A stretch of DNA of 64,000 nucleotides, from the NCBI RefSeq assembly GCF_001522585.2, contig NZ_CP013373.1, positions 1,240,001 to 1,304,000 on the forward strand, in the 5' to 3' direction. Below the pieces are notes generated by a model. That model ran no database searches, was not told where the DNA came from, and saw nothing but the letters and a program-made list of their open reading frames with translations. This DNA comes from Burkholderia sp. NRF60-BP8 (lineage in GTDB: Bacteria; Pseudomonadota; Gammaproteobacteria; Burkholderiales; Burkholderiaceae). Below are positions 57,332 to 64,000 of this stretch, piece after piece. How positions within the stretch are numbered: position 1 is the stretch's first letter; each line of letters begins with the position of its first letter. Position numbers and translations under genes: made by a program.

Positions 57332-58531
57332 TCACGAATTCGCGGCGGCCGGCGCGCGGCGGCGCTGCGTGACCTGCAGCATGACGAGCGCGAGTCCGGC
57401 GGCGGCGATCAGCGCGCCGACGAGCGGCACCGCCGCGTAGCCGAACCCGGCCGAGATCGCCGCACCGCCGGCGGCGGCGCCCACCGCGTTGCCGAGGTTG
57501 AACGCGCCGATGTTGACGGCCGACGCGAGGCCCGGCGCTTCATGGGCCGCGCGCATCACGCGCATCTGCAGCGGCGGCACGACCGCGAACGTCGCGATTC
57601 CCCAGACCAGCAGCGTGACGCCGGCGCCCGCATGCGTGGCGGCGAGCAGCGGGAACGCCGCCATCGTCGCGATCAGCAGCACCAGGAAGCCGATCAGCGT
57701 GCCGTCGAGCGAGCGGTCGGCCAGCCGGCCGCCCGCGACGTTGCCGATCGAGAAGCCGACTCCGATCAGCACGAGCATCGCGGTCACGAAGCCGGGCGTC
57801 GCGCCCGTCAGGTGTTCGAGCGTCGGTGCGACGTACGTATAGAGCGTGAACATCGCGCCGGCGCCGAGCACCGTCGTCCCGAGCGCGCCGAGCACGACGG
57901 GCCGCGTCAGCACGGAGAGTTCGGCGCGCAGGTCGGGCATCGTGCCGGCTTCGCCCTTCGGCAGCGCGGCGAACAGGCCGGCGATCGCGATCACGCCGAG
58001 GCCGGCGGTCGCCGCGAACGACATGCGCCAGCCGATGAGGTGGCCGAGCCAGGTCGCGGCCGGCACGCCGCCGACGTTTGCAATCGTCAGGCCCATGAAC
58101 ATCGTCGCGACCGCGCTGGCCTGCTTGTCGCGCGGCACGAGGCTCGCCGCGACCACCGAGCCGAGCCCGAAGAACGCGCCGTGGTTGAGACTCGTCACGA
58201 GCCGCGCGAGCAGCAGCGTCGTGTAGTCCGGTGCGACGGCCGACAGCAGGTTGCCGATCGTGAAGATCGACATCAGCGCGATCAGCGCGGCGCGGCGCGA
58301 CCAGCGCGCGAGCAGCAGCGTCATCAGCGGCGCGCCGACCATCACGCCGATCGCATACGCGCTGATCAGCATGCCGGCTTGCGGTATCGACACGTGCACG
58401 CCGTCGGCGATCACGGGCAGCAGGCCCATCGGCGAGAACTCGGTCGTGCCGATGCCGAACGCGCCGGCGGCGAGCGCGAGCAGCGGCAGGGCGGCGCCGC
58501 CGCGGGACGGGGAGGAAGTCGTGGGGTTCAC
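57332..58531 (-). CDS. MFS transporter, DHA1 family (sugar/arabinose or drug efflux-like)
   Basis: The 399-residue protein has 12 helices and the typical start LPLLALAAGAFGIGTTEFSPMGLLPVIADGVHVSIPQAG of the AraJ/YdhP efflux subgroup, with LVTSLNHGAFFGLGSVVAASLV and ATMFMGLTIANVGGVPAATWLG. GTG 58531 is chosen as start because AGGAG lies 8 bases upstream and it fits the family N-terminus. An ATG at 58600 would add 23 basic residues. The candidate small RNA lies upstream on the same strand. Confidence 0.87.
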   Translation of the reverse strand: MNPTTSSPSRGGAALPLLALAAGAFGIGTTEFSPMGLLPVIADGVHVSIPQAGMLISAYAIGVMVGAPLMTLLLARWSRRAALIALMSIFTIGNLLSAVAPDYTTLLLARLVTSLNHGAFFGLGSVVAASLVPRDKQASAVATMFMGLTIANVGGVPAATWLGHLIGWRMSFAATAGLGVIAIAGLFAALPKGEAGTMPDLRAELSVLTRPVVLGALGTTVLGAGAMFTLYTYVAPTLEHLTGATPGFVTAMLVLIGVGFSIGNVAGGRLADRSLDGTLIGFLVLLIATMAAFPLLAATHAGAGVTLLVWGIATFAVVPPLQMRVMRAAHEAPGLASAVNIGAFNLGNAVGAAAGGAAISAGFGYAAVPLVGALIAAAGLALVMLQVTQRRRAPAAANS

Positions 58532-59093
58532 GCGGTGAGCTCCTGTAAGCGGGGAACGACGGCGCGAGGCCGTCGAGGACAGCGTGAAGTGTGCCAGCAT
58601 GACTTTTGCGGAAAAAGCCGCATCCGGGCGAAATTATCTTGATTTCATGTCAACAATGCAGCGTGCGGGCGAACGCATGGCGTGACCTGGGAGCCATGCT
58701 TCGGCGGGGAAGGCGAGCGCCGATGGCCGACGTCGCGCAATAGCCGGAAAGCCTTTCACCGCCGGGCTCGACGGCAAAAAAGCCCCGACCACAGGGGGAC
58801 CGTGGCCGGGGCGGAAACGCATCCTCTCTTTGGCACGAGGGGTTGGATGCGCGCGCAGTATATTTCGGGCCATGACGATTCGAATCGGCGTTAAACGACT
58901 GTTTTTGGTGTCAATTTGAAAATTGCGGGGTCGTGGCGTCGTCCGTCGGCGTTCCGAAAGATTTTTCGAAGACGCGATGGCGTCGTTTAGTCCACGAAAA
59001 CCGCAGAAACGCCGGGATCGCGGAAATGGGCCTTCCGTTCGTCGGCGTGGCAACGTGCGTCGTCCGATCGCGCGCCGATGCATCCGCCTTCGT
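58532..59093. other. Intergenic region with candidate small RNA
   Basis: About 560 bases between the MFS start and the LysR stop, both on the minus strand. It contains a promoter-like element, two hairpins and a strong terminator on the minus strand (58776-58862). No coding frame is credible. Confidence 0.5.
58776..58862 (-). ncRNA. Candidate small RNA or attenuated leader
   Basis: On the minus strand TATACT (58862-58857) is a good -10. About seven bases on, near 58850, a hairpin begins (GCATCC pairing with GGATGC) with a C-rich loop holding AACCCCTC. Then GCCCCG-G-CCAC pairs with GTGG-T-CGGGGC around a C-rich loop (GGTCCCCCT), followed by six T residues ending at 58776. The predicted RNA is about 75 nt. 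It ends about 245 bases before the MFS start codon, so it could be an independent RNA or a terminated leader of that gene. No -35 of good quality is seen. Confidence 0.6.
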
Positions 59094-60005
59094 TCAGCCC
59101 GATTCGCCGGCCGCCTCGCGGACCGCCGCCAGGAAACGCGCGACGACCGGCGACGGCGCCGCCGCCGCGCCGTCGAACACGAACTCGATGTCGAAGCGGC
59201 TCGCGAGTTCGTCGAGCGCGACGAGCCGGACCGTGCGCGGGCAGGTCGGCGACGCGCTTTCCGGCACGAACGCGCAGCCCATCCCGGCCGCGACGAGACC
59301 GATCAGCGTCGGGATGTCGCTGCCGACCTGCGCGATGCGCGGCGTGAAGCCGGCCTGCTGGCACTGGGTCATCAGGAACCGGTGGTGCGCGGCGGAGCGC
59401 TGCGCATCGAACCAGACGAACGGCTCGTTCGCGACGTCGGCCAGCGTGCGCGGCGCGACGAAGCGGCCGCCCGGCGGCGCGGGCATCGCCAGCACGAAGC
59501 GATCGCTCAACAGCCGTACGCCCGTCAGGTGCGGCGCTTCCTCGCGACGCCACGCCATGATCCCGGCGTCGAGCTGGCCGCGCATCAGCGCGTTCGCCTG
59601 TTCGGCCGACAGCATCGGCGCGATCGACAGTTTCACGTCCGGGCACGCGTCGCGAAACGCCTTCAGGACGTTCGCGACGACCGGCAACGGCAGGCAGTTC
59701 GGCAGCGCGCCGAGCCGCAGTTCGCCGAGCTGGCCGGCCGCACTGCGCAACGCGCGCTCGCGGCTGTCCTGCAGCATCGCGAGCAGACCGGTCGCGTCGT
59801 GCAGGAAGCTCGTGCCGGCCGCCGTGAGCGTGACGCCCGTCGCGCGGCGAATCAGCAGCGGCGTGCCGATCGCGTCCTCGAGCTCGCGGATCTGCCGCGA
59901 CAGCGCCGGCTGCACGATGCCGGCCGCGCGGGCGCCGGCCATCACGCTGCCGGCTTGGGCGACGGCGACGAAGTAGCGCAGGTGACGCAGTTCGATCTGG
60001 CGCAT
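59094..60005 (-). CDS. LysR family transcriptional regulator
   Basis: The 303-residue protein begins MRQIELRHLRYFVAVAQAGSVMAGARAAGIVQPALSRQIRELEDAIGTPLLIR, the LysR DNA-binding domain, and has an effector domain (GELRLGALPNCLPLPVVANVLKAFRDACPDVKLSI, VGSDIPTLIGLVAAGMGCAFVPES). ATG 60005 is chosen because the HTH begins there. It diverges from a PLP-dependent dehydratase-like gene with 165 bases between starts, the likely regulated partner. Confidence 0.91.
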   Translation of the reverse strand: MRQIELRHLRYFVAVAQAGSVMAGARAAGIVQPALSRQIRELEDAIGTPLLIRRATGVTLTAAGTSFLHDATGLLAMLQDSRERALRSAAGQLGELRLGALPNCLPLPVVANVLKAFRDACPDVKLSIAPMLSAEQANALMRGQLDAGIMAWRREEAPHLTGVRLLSDRFVLAMPAPPGGRFVAPRTLADVANEPFVWFDAQRSAAHHRFLMTQCQQAGFTPRIAQVGSDIPTLIGLVAAGMGCAFVPESASPTCPRTVRLVALDELASRFDIEFVFDGAAAAPSPVVARFLAAVREAAGESG

Positions 60006-60170
60006 GCGGTGTCCGGTCCGGTGAGTGGATATGCCTGCCAAGCATAGCAAACGCCATTCGATGGTATTGGAAAGCATGACGAGCGTGCCGTACGATGACC
60101 ACCGTCGTTGCCGCATTCGCTTCGTCGCGCGTCGCGTGCGTTTTCCTCCGTCCTCATTGCGTCCCGTCCC

Positions 60171-61091
60171 ATGCCGCTTCATATCCCGACTCCTTATATC
60201 CGCTCGCCCATCGCGTCCCGTCGGCTCGGCAAGGTCATCCGGCTGAAGCTCGATGCGCTGCAGCCGTCAGGCTCGTTCAAGCTGCGCGGCATCGGCGCCG
60301 TCTGCGAGGCGCGCCAGGCGGACGGGGCCCGGCGGTTCGTGTCGTCGTCGGGCGGCAACGCGGGCATCGCGGTCGCGTATTGCGGCCGCGAGCTGGGCGT
60401 GCCGGTGCGCGTCGTCGTGCCGGAAAGCACGTCGGCCCGGGCGCGCGAGCTGATCCGCGTCGAAGGCGCGGAACTCGTGGTGCACGGCGCGAGCTGGGCG
60501 GAGGCGAACGCGTTCGCGCAGTCGGCGCTCGGCGAGCACGACGCGTTCGTGCATCCGTTCGACGACCGCATCCTGTGGCAGGGGCACGCGACGATGATCG
60601 ACGAGATGGCGGCGGTAGGCCCGAAGCCCGACGCGGTCGTGCTCGCGGTCGGCGGCGGCGGTCTGCTGTGCGGCGTGCTCGAAGGGCTGGCGCGCAACGG
60701 CTGGTACGACGTGCCGGTCGTCGCGGCCGAGACGGAAGGCGCCGACTGCTACGCGCGCTCGCTCGCGCAGGGGTGTCCGGTCGAACTGGCGGCCATCGCG
60801 AGCATCGCGACGACGCTCGGCGCGAAGCGGCCGTGCGACGCGGCGGTCGAATGGGCGACACGCCACGCGATCCATCCGGTCGTCGTGTCCGATGCCGACG
60901 CGGTGGCTGCATCGCTGCGGTTTCTCGACGAACACAGGATCGTCGTCGAGCCTGCGTGCGGCGCTGCGCTGGCCGCGCTGGAGCGGCCGGTGCCGGTGCT
61001 CGCGTCGGCAGCGGACATCGCGGTGATCGTCTGCGGCGGCGTGACCACGACCGTCGAGCATTTGCAGACGCTGCGCGCGACGTTGCGGTAG
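60171..61091 (+). CDS. PLP-dependent serine/threonine dehydratase-like enzyme
   Basis: The 306-residue protein has fold type II features: the PLP lysine K37 in SGSFKLRGIGAV, the phosphate-binding or substrate loop SSSGGNAGIAVAY, and a glycine-rich PLP-phosphate segment AVGGGGLLCGVLEGL. It lacks the regulatory C-terminal ACT domain of biosynthetic IlvA and resembles short catabolic L-serine/L-threonine dehydratases, which make pyruvate or 2-oxobutyrate plus ammonia. ATG 60171 is preferred to 60108, which adds arginine-rich residues. The LysR gene is divergent. Confidence 0.87.
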   Translation: MPLHIPTPYIRSPIASRRLGKVIRLKLDALQPSGSFKLRGIGAVCEARQADGARRFVSSSGGNAGIAVAYCGRELGVPVRVVVPESTSARARELIRVEGAELVVHGASWAEANAFAQSALGEHDAFVHPFDDRILWQGHATMIDEMAAVGPKPDAVVLAVGGGGLLCGVLEGLARNGWYDVPVVAAETEGADCYARSLAQGCPVELAAIASIATTLGAKRPCDAAVEWATRHAIHPVVVSDADAVAASLRFLDEHRIVVEPACGAALAALERPVPVLASAADIAVIVCGGVTTTVEHLQTLRATLR

Positions 61092-61360
61092 GCAACGGCG
61101 CCGGCGGACAGCACAGTCGCGAGACGGCGAGACGGCGGGCCGTCTGTGATCGTCGCGTGTGGTGAACTGCGGTTTTGGGCCGCGTGCGGCCAGCGGCGAT
61201 GCGTCGGCGTTACCTCGCCGTCATCCCTTCAATCCCGCGCGGCCATGCGCGGCGGGCGTACGGCCGCATGGACGTGAACGGTTTCGGGGAATGACGCGGA
61301 AGGGAGGCGTACCGTCGCGCTACGGTGCATTCGCCCGGGCGCGACGATACGGGAGGGCGA

Positions 61361-62539
61361 TCAGTGCGCGGTTGGCGCGCTCGCGCCGGACGGCGCGGAC
61401 GATGCGACCGGATCGGCGGCAGCCGGCGCAGGCGATGCGCTCGGCGGCGCCGATGCCGATGCCGACGCGGGTGCCGTCGCTGCCGCCGAAGGCGCGGACG
61501 CGGCCGACGACGGAGCGGCGGTGGCCGGCGCTGCTGCCGGACTCGGAGCAGACGCGGGCGCGGAAGCCGGTGCGGCCGTCGAACCTGAGGTCGACGAAGG
61601 GGCCGGCGCGGTTGCCGGCCCGGAAGCCGGCACAGGCGCTGATGCGGGAGCAGGCGCTGATGCGGGAGCCGACGCAGGCGCCGGACCGGCCGCCGAAGCC
61701 GGCGCAGGCGCGGACGCCGCTGCGGGCGCGGCGCCCGAAGCCGGCACCGACCCGGACGCCGCCGCCGGCGCGGCAGCGCGCGTTGCAGGCGCCGCGACAG
61801 CCGATGCCGCCGACGGCACGGCATTCGCACCCGACCCCGGCGCGACGCCCGGCGCCGAAAGCGGCACCGGCGCCGCGGGCGGCGTCGGCACGACCGGCGT
61901 CGTCATCTTCATCGGCTCGCCCTGCGGCGTCGGCGCGGGCTCGGGCAGCGGCGCGACGGGCTCCTTCTCGGCAGCCTTCACGGTCGCACGGTCGCGGCGC
62001 GCCGGATCGATCTTCAGGAAATGGTCGACGAGATTGAAGAAGCGCTCATAGAACACGCCGGCGGGAATCGTCTCGCTCGCGGTCTTGACGAGCGCATCGT
62101 CGCTCGACCCGATCGGCAGCGACAGCGAGCCGAACACGCTGAGGCCGACGCTGGCCGACGTATTCGACTTCTTCAGCGTATAGCGGTCCTGCACGGCGTT
62201 CACGTACGCGATGCTCGACGAGCCGTCCGCATTCGCATCCGCGCACACGACGTGAAACTCGATCACGACGTGCATGTCGTTGCTCGGCTGGAAATTCTTG
62301 CTGCCGTCGACGGCATCGTTGCGCGACGACGACACCACGTAGCCCTGGCTCAGCAGCGCGCGCCGCGCGGCCTCGCAGGCCGCGTCGGATTTCGAGTGGA
62401 ACGTATGCGCATACGGGCTGCTGGTCGCGTCGAACTGTTCCTGCTGGTAGATCGGCTTGGGCGGCGACGAGCATGCCGCCAGCACGGTCGCGGCCGCGAG
62501 CGCGCACGAAACGGAAAACAGGCGAAATCGGTTGTGCAT
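61361..62539 (-). CDS. DUF2242-type lipoprotein with Ala/Pro/Ser-rich tail
   Basis: The 392-residue protein has a lipoprotein signal (MHNRFRLFSVSCALAAATVLAAC, lipobox LAAC). Its conserved domain covers about residues 25-195 (YQQEQFDATSSPYAHTFHSKSDAACEAARRALLSQGYVVSSS, GVFYERFFNLVDHFL), which matches my memory of DUF2242. Residues about 215-392 are almost only Ala, Pro, Ser and Gly, a flexible tether that may reach through the periplasm or wall. Function unknown. ATG 62539 is used; the earlier open frame is not signal-like. Confidence 0.82.
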   Translation of the reverse strand: MHNRFRLFSVSCALAAATVLAACSSPPKPIYQQEQFDATSSPYAHTFHSKSDAACEAARRALLSQGYVVSSSRNDAVDGSKNFQPSNDMHVVIEFHVVCADANADGSSSIAYVNAVQDRYTLKKSNTSASVGLSVFGSLSLPIGSSDDALVKTASETIPAGVFYERFFNLVDHFLKIDPARRDRATVKAAEKEPVAPLPEPAPTPQGEPMKMTTPVVPTPPAAPVPLSAPGVAPGSGANAVPSAASAVAAPATRAAAPAAASGSVPASGAAPAAASAPAPASAAGPAPASAPASAPAPASAPVPASGPATAPAPSSTSGSTAAPASAPASAPSPAAAPATAAPSSAASAPSAAATAPASASASAPPSASPAPAAADPVASSAPSGASAPTAH

Positions 62540-62655
62540 GGCGTCTTTCAGAAGGCTCGGCGAGAGGCGGCGCAAGGGTGGTGCCCGGATGGGCGTGCAC
62601 ACACGTCTCGTGTGGCCGGGGCGACATTATAGTTTCGTTTGATGTCGCGCTCGCT

Positions 62656-63549
62656 TCAGACGGCCGGCGCGCCGTGCGCCGCGGCCAGCAAGCGCGACGT
62701 CAGCGGATGATGTTCGCCGCGCCGCGAGCGGATCGCGTGGATTTCCTCGGTCACGTCGCCCGCCCGGCCGAGCCGCCTGAGCCCGCGCAACAGCGACGCA
62801 TCGTTCGCGCCGAGTTCGCTCAGCGGAAACACGCCGAGGCCGCGCGCCGCGAACACGGCCATCAGCGCGCTGTCCTCGAACTCTCCGGCCACCCGCGGCA
62901 CGATCCGCTCGCTTTCCAGCCACCGGTCGAGACGCGCGCGCAATGCCGAATGCGCGGTCGGCAGCAGCACCGGCAGGCCGGCGAGGCACTGCGGAAAGCG
63001 CTGCCGTGCGCTCGGCGTGACGAGTGCCGCGGGCCCGTACCAGTCGACCGGCGACGCGACGAGGCGCTCGCTCGTCACGCGCAGGTTCGACCCGGACGGC
63101 GCGCCTTGACCGGCCAGCACGAGATCCAGATGATGCAGCGCGAGTTCCGCGAGCAGCGCGTCGTGCTCGCCCTCGTGGCACAGCAGCCGCAGCGTGGGCG
63201 TGTCGAGCACCGGGGCCAGGATCGCGTGCGCGGCGAGCTTGGAGATGCCGTCCGCGAGGCCGACCGCGAGCCGCACGGTCGGCTGGCTGGCCGCCGCGCG
63301 TACGTCGTCGGGAATCAGCCGGCCCATCTCGAAGATGACCTCCGCGCGCGCGAAGGCGGCTTGCCCCGCGTCGGTCATCGCGACGCCGCGCCCGGCCGGC
63401 CGCAGCAACTGGTGCCCGAGCGATTTCTCCAGTTCGCGCACCTGCGCGCTGATCGTCTGCACGGCCATGTCCAGCCGGGCGGCCGCACGCGCGAAGCCGC
63501 CTTCCTTCACGACGACCCAGAAATAGTACAGATGTCGAAAATTCAGCAT
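62656..63549 (-). CDS. nhaR: NhaR-like LysR family regulator
   Basis: The 297-residue protein begins MLNFRHLYYFWVVVKEGGFARAAARLDMAVQTISAQVRELEKSLGHQLLRPAGRGVAMT, very close to NhaR, the Na+-responsive activator of nhaA. Other NhaR-like parts are VGLADGISKLAAHAILAPVL, PCLCHEGEHDALLAELALHHLDLVLA-like sequence and GEFEDSALMAVFAARGLGVFPL. ATG 63549 is used because the HTH starts there. No nhaA is in view; the divergent neighbour is a TerC-family gene, which may be its target in this lineage. Confidence 0.86.
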   Translation of the reverse strand: MLNFRHLYYFWVVVKEGGFARAAARLDMAVQTISAQVRELEKSLGHQLLRPAGRGVAMTDAGQAAFARAEVIFEMGRLIPDDVRAAASQPTVRLAVGLADGISKLAAHAILAPVLDTPTLRLLCHEGEHDALLAELALHHLDLVLAGQGAPSGSNLRVTSERLVASPVDWYGPAALVTPSARQRFPQCLAGLPVLLPTAHSALRARLDRWLESERIVPRVAGEFEDSALMAVFAARGLGVFPLSELGANDASLLRGLRRLGRAGDVTEEIHAIRSRRGEHHPLTSRLLAAAHGAPAV

Positions 63550-63660
63550 CGGAGCAGGATATATCGTAAAAACCGAACCTAATGTCAGATTCTCTCTGAT
63601 TTTTCCGAAGTGTGGGGGCGGCATATCATCGGGCTTTCCACTTTCGTATCGGCCCATTCC

Positions 63661-64000
63661 ATGGACTACCTGCTGACGCTTGCCGCCGACCCCGCCGTCT
63701 GGGCCGCGCTCCTCACGCTCGTCGTGATGGAAGTCGTGCTCGGCATCGACAACCTGATCTTCATCTCGATCCTCAGCAACAAGCTGCCCGAGGCGCAGCG
63801 CGCGCGGACGCAGCGCCTCGGCATCGCGCTCGCGCTGGTGATGCGCCTCGCGTTGCTGGGCAGCGTCGCGTGGATCGCGAGCCTCACCGAACCCGTGTTC
63901 ACGCTGTTCGACCATGCGTTCTCGTGGCGCGACATGATCCTGCTGTCGGGCGGCCTGTTCCTCGTGTGGAAGGCGACCACCGAGATCCATCACCACGTGT
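63661..64000 (+). CDS. TerC family integral membrane protein (3' truncated by window)
   Basis: The first 113 codons encode a membrane protein opening [62 protein letters not shown]. The acidic transmembrane motif VLGIDN and the following loop are hallmarks of TerC/YgdQ-type proteins, which are linked to metal export (manganese, calcium) and tellurite resistance. Further helices follow ([34 protein letters not shown]). It diverges from the nhaR-like gene with 111 bases between starts. Confidence 0.88.
   Translation, partial: MDYLLTLAADPAVWAALLTLVVMEVVLGIDNLIFISILSNKLPEAQRARTQRLGIALALVMRLALLGSVAWIASLTEPVFTLFDHAFSWRDMILLSGGLFLVWKATTEIHHHV

Noticed and set aside
57178..57372. 64-codon ORF as a transposase fragment
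   Set aside because: No transposase motif can be read; the segment is better described by its inverted repeats, and an element name would be a guess.
61361..61880. Plus-strand alanine/glycine-rich frames opposite the lipoprotein tail
   Set aside because: They are the complement of the Ala/Pro/Ser low-complexity tail; the minus-strand frame has a signal peptide and a conserved domain.

Overview
The window reads as a stretch of core chromosome from a high-GC betaproteobacterium. Burkholderia sensu stricto, probably the cepacia complex, fits best. The reasons are strongly GC-biased codons with dense shadow ORFs, a recC-recB-recD operon, an MXKDX-repeat protein, a DUF2242-type lipoprotein, an OpcP-like porin and many LysR/AraC/LacI regulators. 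I see no prophage, plasmid or CRISPR, so this is mostly ordinary housekeeping and catabolic DNA with a few unusual features.

Layout. 1-853: end of an NAD(P)-binding oxidoreductase, then an Lrp/AsnC regulator. 884-4377: fbpCBA-type ferric iron ABC transporter (minus) with a Fur-like box upstream, and a 55-residue membrane protein diverging from it. 4992-8946: ProY-like amino-acid permease behind a near-perfect HutC-like operator, then a YccS/FUSC membrane protein. 9129-18872: recC-recB-recD-arfB, translationally coupled by ATGA overlaps; RecD carries a large loop insertion. 18923-22461: EAL phosphodiesterase, EamA exporter and two small lipoproteins. 22692-24858: thiC under a TPP riboswitch. 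25135-26934: MXKDX protein, cytochrome b561-like protein and a molybdopterin oxidoreductase in one operon. 26972-27603: higBA-like toxin-antitoxin pair.

28085-30487: EamA and MFS transporters; next to them is an 18-unit short tandem repeat. 30795-36628: GpdQ-like phosphodiesterase, a complete ABC importer and a LacI regulator, possibly one phosphodiester scavenging unit. 36944-37277: tRNA-Leu(UAA) interrupted by a 247-nt group I intron. 37494-43510: flavin reductase and the four-gene branched-chain 2-oxoacid dehydrogenase operon. 43640-46581: alpha/beta hydrolase diverging from an AraC regulator, and an NAD(P)-binding protein. 46609-57129: a catabolic region with agmatinase-like ureohydrolase, acetyltransferase, NCS1 permease behind a second HutC-like site, porin, MHS transporter, M20 N-carbamoyl hydrolase and acetylpolyamine deacetylase, with two LysR regulators. 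57332-64000: MFS exporter, a candidate small RNA, LysR plus serine/threonine dehydratase-like enzyme, DUF2242 lipoprotein, NhaR-like regulator and the start of a TerC-family gene.

The strongest points for follow-up are the tRNA-Leu group I intron, the paired HutC-like operators in front of two distant permease genes, the clamp-binding-like motif in the RecD insertion and the candidate small RNA near 58.8 kb. All functional calls come from reading motifs and remembered family features; no database search was run.
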